The notes beneath the pieces are model-generated. The model was not told where the DNA came from. It worked only from the letters and a program-made list of their open reading frames with translations, and searched no databases. A stretch of 64,000 nucleotides of DNA from Setophaga petechia. Lineage: Eukaryota; Chordata; Aves; Passeriformes; Parulidae. The position numbers and the translations under genes are program-made. Where the stretch lies: assembly GCA_024362935.1 (NCBI GenBank), contig JANCRA010000014.1, positions 4,049,001 through 4,113,000 on the forward strand, in the 5' to 3' direction. The number at the start of each line of letters is the position of its first letter. Positions within the stretch are counted from its first letter, which is position 1. This document shows positions 1 to 13,365 of the stretch, in pieces.

Positions 1-192
1 TTGGCACTGGCAAGAAATGAGCAGTTCCCAACAAATGAACGATTTCTGACTGGAACTGATGGAAATTCTGCCTGGGCTGACTTTTGTGGCAGGCCAGATG
101 CTGTTTGTGCAGAGGCTGGGATTGCATCTGCTTTTAAAGCTCTTGCTCTTTGACTCTGAATCATGGGTGACAGGCACCCTGATTCCACACAG

Positions 193-325
193 AGGGCTGG
201 GTTGGAAGGGATCCTAAAGATCCTCAATTTCCAGCTCCTCTGGACAAGGAACCTTCCACTGGACCAGGCTGCTCCAAGACCCTGGCCTTGAACACTTCCA
301 CAACTTCTCTGGGCAATAATGAAGT
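193..325 (-). mobile_element. Old CR1 LINE 3' fragment
   Basis: The plus strand shows the reverse CR1 3' end: GGGTTGGAAGGGATCCTAAA, GACCAGGCTGCTCCAAGACC, CTGGCCTTGAACACTTCCAC and TCTCTGGGCAA. It is decayed and short. Confidence 0.75.
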
Positions 326-1457
326 TTTTCCTCCTTTCCTCTTGGAAGGAAAAAAATCACACATTTGTACAAAAGTCAAGCATTAAGAATTAAATAGATT
401 CACAAAATATGCTGAAATATAAGTGAAAATATCAAACTTAGGTGCTTTATGTTTTACAAATGGTATTTCCTTTCAGATTGATGTGTCTGAATTTCAAAAC
501 CCTGCTACCTCATTTCAATCTCCTGTTCCCATTTTCTTGCCTTCTACTCAAGCTCAGTAATATCTGTCACTGCCTCCTCTGATAACAAATCCCTCTGATT
601 TAGTTTCCCTTAATTTATTCACTTTTTAAAAGGGCACAATAAACAGTAATGGCCATTGAAAGACCAAAACTGAGGATAATGAAAAATCCAGTCACCAGCA
701 GTGCAAACTGCAGTCTATTATTAACCTAATGATGTGAGACTGTTTAAATATGATAAAGCTCTTGTTAGGAGTTAAAGCTAAGACTAAATAAATATCGAGC
801 CTGCCTCATTTAGATCATTTGGCCTGTCATTTCATTTAAGTTAAGTGAGAAATAAATTAAATATTTTATGATCTCTGCTGTCAGGAATTCCTTAATGTTA
901 CATATGACCATGCCCTCCTCTCTCTGCAAACACAAGTCTGAAGCTGCACTCCCCAGATGAGCCCATATTTATCATTAAGGCCAAAGGGATAAGTTCAATT
1001 TCAGGAACATCTGCACACAGGGGAAACATCTTGGTTGACAGCACAGCACAGGCAGCCAGAATGATGAATTTTTTATGTTCCACCTACATTACAAACACTT
1101 TGCAGAGGAACTGAACATCAAACTGCCCCTGAACTGCTTTGGCTCGTGCAGCCTGCAGGGCAAAACCTCACCCTGATTATTGATCCTGGGCTGGATATTG
1201 CTCCTGTCTCTGCTCTTGCTATTTTTGGAAAGAAGAGTTTTTGTGCTCTGAGATCCACAGATGGCTCTGACTCCCCAGCACACCCAAGGCACATCCAGCA
1301 GCAGCAAACCAGCACTGCCAGTGACCCCAGGGTGCAGCAGGGAGCAGAGGGAGGGGTGCTGGATGTGCCCTGTAATGAGCAGGGCCCTGCTGGACTCAGC
1401 ACAGCTAATTATTGATTAGCTATGATTGATTAATGCCACCTCACCCATGTGCTGGGG

Positions 1458-1884
1458 TGGCGGAGACACCTTTTGTGAAAAATCCTTTCTTAGGATTTTT
1501 CCTGCTGGAGCTGAGAAGTTTCAGCAACAAATGCAAACAATGGTTATCTGCTGCTGGGGAATGCAACAGCTCCACTTGTGATTGGCCTCTCTTGAATGTT
1601 TATGTGTAAACAATTATTTTCTGCTGCTGTGGAATGCAACAGGTCCACCTGGGATTGGCCCCTCTTGAATGTTTATAGTTTTTCTGACTCTGTCAGAAAA
1701 AGCTGCCTTTGTTATCATTCTTTCTATTCTATTCTGAGCATAGCCAGCTTCGGAAGAAGTCTTTCTATTTCTTTTTAGTATAGTTATAATGTTATATATA
1801 TATCATAAGATAATAAATCACACCTTCTGATCATGGAATCAAGATTCTCATCTCTTCCCTCCTCTGAAAACCCCTGTGACCACA
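1458..1884 (+). mobile_element. Solo LTR, ERVK-like, 427 bp, with internal duplication
   Basis: The element runs from TGGCGGAG to GACCACA and is flanked on both sides by the 6-bp direct repeat CTGGGG (1452-1457 and 1885-1890). A 6-bp target duplication is typical of class II (ERVK-like) retroviruses. It is homologous to the LTRs at 57483 and 62451: the AAAAATCCTTTCTTAGGA block, the TCTGCTGCTG...GGAATGCAAC block, a TATAGTTATAATG box-like stretch, and the AATAAA signal near 1815. It is longer because the segment from ATCTGCTGCTG to TTGAATGTTTAT occurs twice in tandem (about 1545-1605 and 1618-1675). No internal retroviral genes flank it, so it is a solo LTR. It is the most diverged of the three copies. 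Confidence 0.85.
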
Positions 1885-3218
1885 CTGGGGCAGCTACACT
1901 GGCTCCAGTCCAGCAGCAGCCTGAACAGAGCTGCAGCTCCATCTCCACTGCCCTCCTCAGCTGCCTTCTTGTCCAGAATGTAGCCATCAACCCACAGAAA
2001 TTCTACTCCTTTTTTTTTTAATTTATTCTCTGCCTTGTCTTCCTAAATATATTTGAGTCATGAGGCTTTACAACAGGTAATTGAACACATTGTTTTTAAA
2101 TGGACAAAAATGTACTCCAGAAAAGTCAAAGCAGCACAGATAAGACATCTCCATCCTCTCTACACACACAACCACAGGGCAGGAGTTCATCTCCCAGCTC
2201 TGGTGGATAATGCAGACTTGTCTCAGGCTGTCCTGACTTACTAAACTTGCCAGAAAAAGTACATTTCAGGTGACTATTTGCCATCATTCACCCAGCACAG
2301 CTGCCTCTCTGCCCCTGCTGGACTCCTGTGGCTCAGTCAGAGGTGCCTCTTGCCATCCCTGGTGGCTCAGAGTCTGCACACCAGCTGCAGCTGCTCTGGC
2401 CACTCTCTCCCATCAGTCACTCTCTAAGTTTAATTAAATTATTAACTTTAAATAATAAGTTTATATTGCTTTATAAACTTAGAATGTATTGGTAAAAGTA
2501 ATCTACTGAAATATAAAAAGCTTTTATCCAGAGAAGGAAAATGAGTGGAAAAATGAAGATATTTTTTAGGAGTTGATATTTGCCCACTCTACCAGCAGAT
2601 ACTCATCTACTGTGGTCAGGTTAGCTTCTGTTCTGGGTTATTATTTATTATCCCTTTGCTTTTAAATGGTTGTGTGTGTGAATCCCTTGAATATAAAATA
2701 TGAATAGAAGCATTTGTTGCTACAAGGATGAGCTGATTGAATGCTCAGGGCATCCAGAATATGTGAGAAATTATAACAACTCCAGGAAGAGAAGGATGGT
2801 TAAAGTAAAAGCTGCCTTTTCTCTCTGCCTATTTGTAAGTTAATAAAACCTAATTCTTTATTTTCCCTGAGTTCTCTTTAAAGAATAGAGGTTACAGCTA
2901 AGTGCAAAGATGGGGTCTCTTAAAAATGTGGCAAAAGAAGATAGAAGACAAGAATTTAAAAGCTAAAGCAGATATAATATTGCAGAGGGGTTTGAGCAAT
3001 TGTGCAAACACACCAGAGAGCTCTCCCAGTCACCAAGGCACAGGACAGACCCTGGCTCCCCTCTGCATGGAGGGAGAGCCCGGGCTGCAGACAAACATTC
3101 TCTTTATTGAGCTACACATGAATTTTTCCATTAGTCAGAGAAAGAGATTGGCAGTGTGTAATATATCACAGAAACCTCACTGATTGGTAATAGAAAGGCT
3201 TAGAAAGACCTGGTGCTT

Positions 3219-3246
3219 TATACATATATATATATATATATATATG
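3219..3246. repeat. (TA)n microsatellite
   Basis: TACATATATATATATATATA is followed by a few more TA units. Confidence 0.85.
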
Positions 3247-5238
3247 ATATCTTTTTTTAAGTTTCCTCTTTATTTATGCAGTTTAACTGCTCCATTTCTG
3301 AGCTTCCAAGCAGCTGCTCTGCACATCATCCCCAACATCTCTGAGCACACCCCATAAACCTCCCCAGGTGCCACAAGGGGCTGACTTCCTGGCTTAGACA
3401 TTTCTGGGAGACTGAAAGCAATCACAAATCAATTATTTTAGTGGAAAACAACCCAAATCTGAAGGCTGCCATGCAGAAAAGAGCGTGTGGGCGAGATCAC
3501 AGGGGGGACAAAGACTTCACACTAGTGCATTAACTTCCTGAACTTCCTATCACTTACTCTTATGTCCCTCTCTATTTAAATGATTTCCTATTGAATTGCT
3601 CAGCAGTGCCTCCCCATTACACTCTGAATATGTATAGACACAGCAGGTGGTTTAAAAATAGTTGCAAGTGTCTTGCAGAAAAAAAAAAAAAAATCCCTGG
3701 AACATATTAGGTTGGTTAGGGAGAATTTTAATGACACCTACAGCAATTTACAGTTGACAAATTTTTATGTTTCTGCCGTGCAGGAAAACCCAAAATGAAT
3801 TATCTTGTTTATCACTGGGAAAAGGACAGTAATGAAACATGCTAATTTGGGAAGCAAAATTAAATTGCAGCCAAGGCAGTGTTCAAACAGGTGCCATCCC
3901 AATCACATTTGTTCCACCTTGGACTAATACTCTGCAATATTAAAGGCAGAGAGGTGTCCCATGTTCACCCAGAGATGTGAGCAGGCTCTGCACTGTTCTG
4001 CTGCTGCAGAAAGCTTCAGTCTGCCTGCATGACATCTCAGGAGCCTTTGCAAATTACACGGTGAAGGAATCTTTTCCATGGGATGTTAAGGAATAGCTGC
4101 ATCACCAAATAAAAAGCTGCACATTCCCCAAAATACAGGCTTAAACTGGATCCCTTGAAATGGATGTGTGGTAATGACAGTGACCTCTTCCTAAAATGCA
4201 TTTCATGGCAGAAACTGGGAAACAAAACACAGAAAATTGAAACAAACAAAACCCAAAAGCCATTTTCTAAAGAGAATTTCCATTCTCACAGCAGCATCGA
4301 TGCTCTTTTGGAAGATGCACTTTTGATGCCAACATTTGCTATCAGTCACAACTCAAATAAATTTCCACACGCTCTACAATTTCACTTCTCTAAGGCCTTT
4401 GATTAGGATCTCCCAGGTTTAATTCCAAGGAATTGTAGCATGAGAGTATCTGCTGAGGAGGTGATGTGTCACTCTGTGGAGACACAGTTATTGCTTTGGA
4501 TCTGCAGTCCCTCCTGTGGCCACCCACCATCACTTCTAATTATCACTTCAAATCATACAAAGCACATCCCCTGCTAGGCACAGAAGGCAGGTGGGTGAGA
4601 GGAAATCTATTACAGAAACAGCCCTCCAGGGAAGGAGAATTACACTGGGCTATTTTTCTTGGTTTTCAGAAAGTAGTCCTGTTAGTTACAGCCATTCTCC
4701 CGGAACAACTCAAAAAGCTTTGGGGTCATCCCCAGGACAGGAAGGATCTCCCAGCAAGAGGTGGTGGCTACAGCACAGGAAGAAGGTGGTGTGTGTTTCA
4801 AAGTAGTGAAAAATGGAGAAAAACAGCAATTACAGGATGACATACATGCTAAAATACCTCCAGGACAAACCAGCTGTATTTCTGTGAAGAAATCCTGGAA
4901 ATATGCTGAGAGTATAATGGCTCACAAAGCATTTTCTGAGTCTAAAATGAGGATCTGGATATCCAAAGGATAAAGCAGAGCTCAGTTTGGCACAAGGGTG
5001 AAGATATTTGTTAAAGTTGAGCTGGGAAATTAGGGAATACAAGGTAACCCTGATTAAGAAACAAGCAGAGAGTTCTATGTCAGTATATACTAATGCCCAT
5101 TCTAATCCAATTTTTAAACTCTCATTCAGCATAAACAGCAAAATCTTCCTATTCCACAGCCCAAACCACACAAGATAAAACTCAGGGAAGGTGTTTCAGC
5201 ATTCTCTTTCAAAATCCTCTTGTTTCCCCCTCAGCCTG

Positions 5239-5926
5239 TTCTTCCAGAGTGCTGCAGCTACTGCCCACCCTGCTGGAAAGCCCAGGGTTTCACCTCTACC
5301 TGCATTTCCCAAAGACTTTGCTTTTCCCATGATTAAAATAAGTTCTTAATAGGAGGATTGAGAAGTTTTTATGTCATGTTCACACAGGCATGTGACATAC
5401 TGGGGTCCTGGTCCAGGACTGAAACTGTCACTTGTAATGAAAACATCCCAAATGGGGAAGAACCACCTGAGACAGGGTCCAGGTAAGACACGGCAACAAC
5501 AGCTGCAACAAAAGCACCTTGAGATTCCTCTCTGGGAGGTGATGGAGATTCAAACTGCACAGGATGACTTTTGGTAGCCATCAGTCAGGGGGCAGTGCCT
5601 TCTGAAGGCTCTGCCATGCCATCACCTCCCAGAGAGGAATCTCAAGGTGCTTTTGTTGCAGCTGTTGTTGCCGTGTCTTACCTGGACCCTGTCTCAGGTG
5701 GTTCTTCCCCATTTGGGATGTTTTCATTACAAGTGACAGTTTCAGTCCTGGACCAGGACCCCAGTATATCACATGCCTGTATGAACATGAGATAAAAACT
5801 TCTCAATCCTCCTTGTAAGAACTTATTTTAAGCGTGGTAAAAGCGAAGTCTTTGGGAAATGCAGGTAGAGGTGAAACCCTGGGCTTTCCCAGCAGGGTGG
5901 GCAGTAGCTGCAGCACTCTGGAAGAA
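5239..5926. repeat. Large near-perfect inverted repeat (two 307-bp arms, 73-bp spacer)
   Basis: The left arm 5239-5545 and right arm 5619-5926 are reverse complements. By direct comparison the inner about 148 bp (5619-5766 against 5398-5545) are identical. The outer part differs at roughly nine substitutions and one single-base indel, so overall identity is about 97%. The spacer 5546-5618 is unique. The arms contain no recognisable gene or transposon ends, and no flanking target duplication was seen. Matching ORFs on opposite strands (about 5369-5581 minus and 5571-5795 plus) are mirror artefacts. Confidence 0.93.
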
Positions 5927-7652
5927 GAGACTCTGCTGCTGCCTTTGGGCTGTTCAGAGCCCACACTGGAATCCTGCACATCTGGCTGGGAGGGAGCAGC
6001 CAGGCCCCTGCAGCAGGGTGTCTGCAAAGCTTCTCAATTTAACAATAATGAACATGACACACAGAACTGAGATGGTTTAAATCTCACATTGCTCTTATTT
6101 AATTTATATTTTTTATATAAAAGCCTCATCACAGAAGTGCCAGACTGGCTTTTTTTTTTTGTTGTTGTTGTTGCCTGAAATGTTATTGTAGCACAATAAA
6201 AAGAAACTGCTTGGATCTTTTATGTAATCAAAGCTGTTCCCCCACATCACCCAAAAGGGTAAGACACCCATTTCTCAGTAAAGACATAGGAGGACATACA
6301 AAGAACTCTCTCAGCTGTAGGCATGATAACAGTGAGGTCAGGAGGATGCTATATTTTCACCAGACAGTTACAAAACCAGGCTTTTAATGTACAAGTTTTA
6401 TACAAAAGAGAAAAGGGAGACAGATGGTGAGCAGGAAAGAATGAACAAATACAGCTTTCTACTTTTTATGGGTCAGGGATGGGAAGAGGCTAAGAAAATA
6501 AAGTTATTTCAATGTTTCTTTAAAAATCCTTGTGCCAGTTCCTCCACACTCTCTTAAGGATAGGATTAAAATGCCAAGAGTCCATGGGTGGGAAGCAAAA
6601 AAAAAGGAAAAAAAAAAAAGGAAGATATGTGTGTCATTTCAGAGAATTTCTACTGGACCTTAAAGGGGAAAACCACCAAACAAAATCCAGGAGACTGCTC
6701 TGGATAAAATCCTGAACCCATCAGAGTGAATTAGGATGGGGCTGGCCAGAGGAGCAGGTGCTCTGTGCACACCAGCAATGCTCAGGGCTGGGAGAGGCAG
6801 ACCCAAATCACCAATCTGAACTGTGTCCCACCAGAACACAAACTGCAGAGCCTGGAGCAAGGCTAGGAGGGTGTGCTGGGTGGGTACCTCAAGATTTTGC
6901 TTTTTCTTAAGGTGAAAATCCAGCTTTAGAGAGCGAAATGGATTTATAAAAAGCTTTGGTGAAAAAACCCCAACGTTCACTGGCTGAGCACTGTGCAGTC
7001 TCAGTAAGGATCCATTTTGCTCTCCCTCCAGCAACTTTCACTGCCTTCTCCACGTGTAACAAACTGGTTCAGACCTCCAGGAGCTCCTTTTAACTCCATA
7101 ATCACTCAGACTTGGCTGAGAGATCTGCTCCCTGCTCTTTCTGTATGTCCTGTCCCTTCCTGCATGTGAGGCTCAGCTTGCTGCCCTCCTCCTATGAGCT
7201 CTGCTCCCAGATTTACACACCTTGCTGCTCTCCCCAGAGCAGCAAAAACCCTCCTGTCACTGCTCTCTTCCTTGTGCAGGAAACAGGACAAGACAATCAC
7301 CATCCCTCTAGCTGCCAGCCTGTGTGGTGACAAACCAGGCTGTGCCCACCCAAAAATGAGCAAACGCTGCAAAAACACCTCCTGTCCCAAGGGGTTGCTA
7401 CAAAGAACTTAAAGTACTGGAAGAAGGAACTAAGAATGAGAGAAAAGAGAAAATAATCAGCCATGGGGTGAAAAGAAAAGTATGTGATAGCTGATTAGCA
7501 GCTGAGAAGCCACCAGTGACCTCTCTGAACCCTGCTCAGATACAATCCCATGTGCTGACCACGTTTATCCACTTCATTAAATATTTTTTTCCACTTTCAA
7601 TGTAGAATCTCCAGTATAAGACACAATCTTAGTTCTCCCTATAACCAGTTAG

Positions 7653-7910
7653 AAATGACCTCAAGTTGTGCCAAGGGAGGTTCACTTTGCAGATTAGGAA
7701 GAGTTTCTTCACCAAAAGGGTGGTCAAGCATTGCAACAGGCTGCCCAGGAAAATGTCCTGGAAGTGTTCACCAGCCCTGAAAATATTCAAAAAACCTGTG
7801 GGTGTGGCACTTGAGGACATGGGTTAGTGGTGGCCTTGGCACTGCTGGGCTATTGATTGAACTCCATGACCTTGGAGGTCTTTTCCTGCTTAATGACTCT
7901 ATGAACATTA
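7653..7910 (+). mobile_element. CR1 LINE 3' fragment, plus strand
   Basis: The sequence follows the CR1 ORF2 tail and 3' end in forward orientation: GACCTCAAGTTGTGCCAAGG, AGAGTTTCTTCACCAAAAGG, CAACAGGCTGCCCAGGAAAA and finally CATGACCTTGGAGGTCTTTT followed by AATGACTCTATGAAC. It is the only clear CR1 here that runs antisense to CDH13. Frame is lost by mutation. Confidence 0.85.
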
Positions 7911-10070
7911 AAACCACTTTTAATCAGGATCTTTGAGGACCATCATTTTTAACTGGAAAGAACCAGTTTCAATGAAATATACACCATTAAAAATTTTCAC
8001 CACCAATGTGGTCTGTTAAAAACAGACTGAGGTTCAAGTCCTTATAGAGAAAACAATCTTTCCAGGTGGATATTTTGACCATGCCACAGTTGCCTTTCAT
8101 TTTTTAACAGTCTCCACTTCATCCTTGTGCTGATCCAGATCATTGAAAACCAAGCAGGAGATGAGACATGTGCTCTGTCCCAGGCTACTGAAACTTTTCC
8201 TAAAATTTCCAAATTAAAAATTCTTTTTTTTTCTGTTTTTTTTTCCCTAATTAAACTTCTGTCTCTGAAGCTTCTAAGTGGGGTTCAAAAGGTTTAAAAG
8301 CTGTTGTAGGAGCCCCTGCATTCTGATGAGGTTCTTTAACCCTCCCACCCGTTAACACAAGAGAGTCAAACACAAATCACACATCGAGTCACTCTGCTGC
8401 CAGATGGAACTTGTTTGTTGAGTGCTTGGAAGCCCAGGACCCTGATCTCATCTGAGCATTGCTTCTCATTAGTGGCAGGTCATTCAGCCACGAGATGTTT
8501 CTCACACCCAACACAAGCTGGGGATGGCAGCACACTCTGTGCCCTCTCCCCGTGGCAGGAGCTGCTCAGGGGGCTCTCAGTAATTTGCAATCTTGATCTG
8601 ATTTGTGCAGCCCCTGCTCCAGCAGGCTGCACAATCATTCCTGAGCTGCTCTCGTTCCTGAAAGGCACAGAATTGTGCCAGGCTCCAGAAAGGGAGAGCG
8701 CAGATTCCGTTTGATGTGCCGCCTTACGTCTCTTTTTAGTGCATTTAAAAATTCCCTTTCATGATGCTCATAAAAGCTGCATCCATCACGCTGCTGAGCC
8801 CAACAGCTGTGCTGCATACAGATACTGATACCCACAGGCAGAACCCTTTTATGGGACACCTCATGGGATCAGAGACAGAGGCTCCAAATGTTTCAACTAA
8901 GCCGGAGCTGGGATGACAAATAAATATTTGAGACACACAGACATGTACTCAGGCTTCCCACTTTTGATTCCTAAATAAAGACTATAAAATATGTAGCTAT
9001 GCCTGGAATCAAATGCCTTGTGCCACACACACACTGAAATTATTACCTGGGTTTTACAGCAATGCTATCATCCATTTAAGCAGACAACTTATCCTAAGAC
9101 TGTATCAGTGATAAAGAATTTTAGGTTTAATATTTATTACCCCTCCTTATCCACATCTTAAGCAACCACAACTGCTGATTTCTACTGCACTAAGGATTAT
9201 CCGTGTGGGATTTCTAACCAAGTTAAAGCAGAAGCTGTCTAAAATTGCCCAAAAACCTTTCTCTTGGGGGTTTTCAAGCCAAATTTTCCACTTATGAAAT
9301 CTGACTTTCTGAATGGTGGCCTCGCTTGTGAAAGTGCAACTTTTACTGTCAGAAAAATTAAAAATATACTCCAAGGAATCGAGCTCCTCATTGCAGTTGA
9401 CTTATTGCACTGCCCAAGTACAAAGCTGAACTGTAAAGTATAAGATAATGCAAAAAGTCACTAATTCCTTTCTATATTAATCACAACATTAATATGGACA
9501 TCTGTAAGGGATTTAAGAAGAGAAAATGAACATTCACAGGGTCTAATTTGGAAAAATGTCTAAGTATATTCATGTCCAGCTTTACTTGCATATTTTACTC
9601 ATATTTTAATAGCAATTCAATTAAATTTTATCAATTCAAATTTCCTAGCTGATTTTTGCCTAGATTTTTGCTTCATCCTTCACCTCCCCATGCATGAAGC
9701 TGGTGCAATGAGAATTCCTTTTGAGACATTGGAAGGGATCCTCACACCTGGGAAATGCTGCATGAAAGGGGGGCCACAAAGAGCAGAATAATTTGGCAGC
9801 CACCACCATTGCTGAGAGGCAGTTGTGCTTCCAGCCTGGCTGCTCTTTTTGTCCTTTGCTGTTTTGCTTTTCGTGGTTATTTCTTTCCTAATGGATTGCT
9901 GCAGCAAAGGACTAGAAATGAGTAATAAGAGTAATTTGCTGTTTCCATTGCAAGACAACACAAGTTATATTTTCGGTGCTGGACAGAGAATATTGCAGGG
10001 AGAGCAGATCCCAGGGAAGGTTAAAGGGAAATGCCAAGGCTGCCCGGGGCTCCCTCAGTCACACAGACAG

Positions 10071-10866
10071 GCAGCAGAGCTCAGGGCCTGCAGAGGGTGA
10101 GGGCAGGAGATGGGGGCTCCAGGCTGTGCCATGCCAGCCCCAGCAGAGCTCAGGGCCTGCAGAGGGTGAGGGCAGGAGATGGGGGCTCCAGGCTGTGCCA
10201 TGCCAGCCCCAGCAGAGCTCAGGGCCTGCAGAGGGTGAGGGTGGCTCCAGGCTGTGCCATGCCAGCCCCAGCAGAGCTCAGGGCCTGCAGAGGGTGATGG
10301 TGGCTCCAGGCTGTGCCATGCCAGCCCCAGCAGAGCTCAGGGCCTGCAGAGGGTGAGGGCAGAGAATGGTGGCTCCAGGCTGTGCCATGCCAGCCCCAGC
10401 AGAGCTCAGGGCCTGCAGAGGGTCAGGGCAGGAGATGGTGGCTCCAGGCTGTGCCATGCCAGCCCCAGCAGAGCTCAGGGCCTGCAGAGGGTCAGGGCAG
10501 GAGATGGTGGCTCCAGGCTGTGCCATGCCAGCCCCAGCAGAGCTCAGGGCCTGCAGAGGGTCAGGGCAGGAGATGGGGGCTCCAGGCTGCGCCATGCCAG
10601 CCCCAGCAGAGCTCAGGGCCTGCAGAGGGTCAGGGCAGGAGATGGTGGCTCCAGGCTGTGCCATGCCAGCCCCAGCAGAGCTCAGGGCCTGCAGAGGGTG
10701 ATGGTGGCTCCAGGCTGTGCCATGCCAGCCCCAGCAGAGCTCAGGGCCTGCAGAGGGTGAGGGCAGGGAATGGTGGCTCCAGGCTGTGCCATGCCAGCCC
10801 CAGCAGAGCTCAGGGCCTGCAGAGGGTGAGGGCAGGAGATGGTGGCTCAAGGCTGTGCCATGCCAG
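10071..10866 (+). repeat. Minisatellite, 69-bp unit with 59-bp variants, 12 copies
   Basis: The motif CAGCAGAGCTCAGGGCCTGC recurs at 10071, 10141, 10210, 10269, 10328, 10397 and so on to 10802. Spacing is 69 bp in most units and 59 bp in three. The short units lack a GGCAGGAGAT-like 10-bp block. The array is GC-rich and contains few stops, so it creates open frames of 100-200 codons on both strands. These are not genes. Confidence 0.95.
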
Positions 10867-13365
10867 GCTGGGGCACCAGGCAGGTCTCAGCTGGAGCAGA
10901 GGGACAATTCTGCAATCCAGGGGTGAATCCCCAGGAGGGGCTGAGCACAGATCCTGAATTCTGTGCATTTCCAGAGCACTGGGGATGCTGAGAGTGGCAT
11001 TGACCTGCTCGCAGCAGATTTCTGCTGTTCACAGGCTAGATTATGATTTTATTACACTGCTATAAATCCAATTTAAATGGTGTTAAAAGACTCCAAAGGC
11101 TTGAAAGTGCCAGTGAAAACAAGAATTGTGTAAAGCATCCCCTAGATGGAGCAGGTTGGCCCTGCATGTGCACAGGCATCAGCTGTGCTGCCACACTCAG
11201 CTTTACAAAGACTTCATGACCAAATTTTGATGAAGGACACTTATTTTACATTCATTTTACAACCATTTTACTCTCCTTCAGCACATGACTGATCATGTTC
11301 AGTGTTGGTCACTCAGAAAAACCATCAGGACATTCCTGTCCTGAAAATACCCCACCTGGTCAACACATCTGCAATCTTTCACTAAAATAAGCTCCATACC
11401 AATCACCAATAATTTAGATTTTTTAAATATATTTTCTTAGCCCTGTAGAACCAAATGCAGCTACCAGGGAGTGTGATGTGATCTCCCAAAGGCTCTTTTA
11501 CTACATCAAAGGTCCAAGAGGAAGGAAGGTTCAGAGACCCAGGTATCTCTTTCAGTTATAACTTTTCAAAGTTCTGAGGATTGAATATAAATTTTCCATG
11601 GCTATAGCACTTTGATCTACAGGGAAAAAAAATAATCATGGCTGTAAGGCAAGCAATTATATTTATTTGTCAATTATAAAATTAGATTTAGGAGTCACTA
11701 GAGAATATCAATTCTGAATGCCCCATAAAGCTCTGCTAATAACTATAGGTACCCATGATTTTGACCTTTCTATTCTTTAGACTTATATTTCCTTCCATTT
11801 ATGTGGCTTGATAAAAATTAATGATGCTTCACCATTTAACTGAATTTCCCATGCTCGGAATGGTTTCTGAAAATGATTTTGTCTGTGTTTTTTTGTTGTG
11901 CAGACCAAAGCTGAGAGGAAATCACATGGCCCACTCCAAATCAGGCCGTGCAGGAGAGTTTTTGGGTGGTAAAGAATTTTCTGGGACAGACAAAGAATTC
12001 CCTCTTTTCCCACAGTTGAATAAAATCCCTTCAATAAGCACACCCATCTAACATTTTCCAAGAGATTTATATGAAAAGCCTCATGAGAGTTTAAAAGCTT
12101 ATAAAGTATTTCTCCTCAACTTGCCTCTTTTTTTAATCTTTAAAAATAAAATAGTCCAAACACAGCACACAGTCTCAGATGGCAAAAGGAAGGGATTAAA
12201 AATAGTAGTGGAGTATTTTAATGAAGTGGGAACTGTTTCCCCCACTCGAGTGCAGGGAATGAGCATTTCTGACTCCCTAATTAGCAGAATGCAATCAGAA
12301 AAGCAGCAGTTTCCACAGGGTGGAATATTTACCTCTGCCTCATTTTAATTATTTTCTACAAACGGGGCAAAATTTTACTCATAACAAGGATTTTGTGGTT
12401 TTTACCCAGGTCAGGGGTGTAAAAACAAGTTTATCCACCACCTTTAGAAACACTCAAATCTTGAACTTTTGCAAAATTTTTGGAATCATTGTCTCCAGGG
12501 TGAGTTGCCTTGAAATGTGTTTTACGTTAAGCCACTCTGAAATGTTTTACATATTAATGAATCCTAAAGATTTGGTAAATTTAAAGGAAATTCTCTGAAG
12601 CTCTTATGCAACTGCTGTATGAGCACACCTGATTTCCAGTTTTTTCAACACTCAAAACCACATTTACAGCAATCAAAATTATTCCTTTTGTTAGTAACAT
12701 GACTTTTTGAACCTGAGCAGCAAGAACAATGAGCAGAATAGATGTACAGCATAAATAAACACAATACAGCTGTACAATTATATAAAACAGGATCTCAAAT
12801 AATAGGGATCACTACTACTGTGCAAACAGAGTTTTAATTTAAGGTCACTCAACCACAATGACTCAATTCTGGAAAAAAAAATATTAACCCTGAGTCCAGG
12901 AAAAAAAAATAAAATTAAAATGATCCCTTTTGGCAGCCAAATTGCATCTTGAGGTAAGATTCAGAGGCTGAGATGCAGCCCAAAATAGGAATTTCCAGGT
13001 GCAGAGCAGGCCATTGTGTGTGTTGCAAAGACAATGGCATTGGTGTCTCCTGCCCAAGAACATCCCCCTGCACTCGGAGCTCCCCACACAGGCTGAGCAC
13101 ACAGAATTGCTCATCAAGGTGTGAGAGCTCCCAGCCCTGCAGAGCCGGGCTTGGAGTGAGAGGGCTCTGATCGGGCCAAGTCTGAAACACAACCCAGTCT
13201 GGGCCTCTCTCCATGTTGTTTACAAAGAAATTGTAAATAAAGAAACAGAAAAAGCTCTGTTCTCCCAGGACCTTGAGCCATTTGATTTAATATCATTTAC
13301 TGCTTAACAAACTTCCACTTTCTTGACAAAGGAAAGATTTAAAAGCCTTTAGCTGGGGGTACAAT

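Noticed and set aside
5369..5795. Two ORFs on opposite strands encoding nearly the same peptide (SPPREESQGAFVAAVV)
   Set aside because: They mirror each other because of the inverted repeat. There is no independent sign of coding.
10254..10957. Overlapping ORFs of 168-214 codons on both strands at the 69-bp array
   Set aside because: They are repeats of a stop-poor minisatellite unit, open in several frames at once, with no domain or start context.
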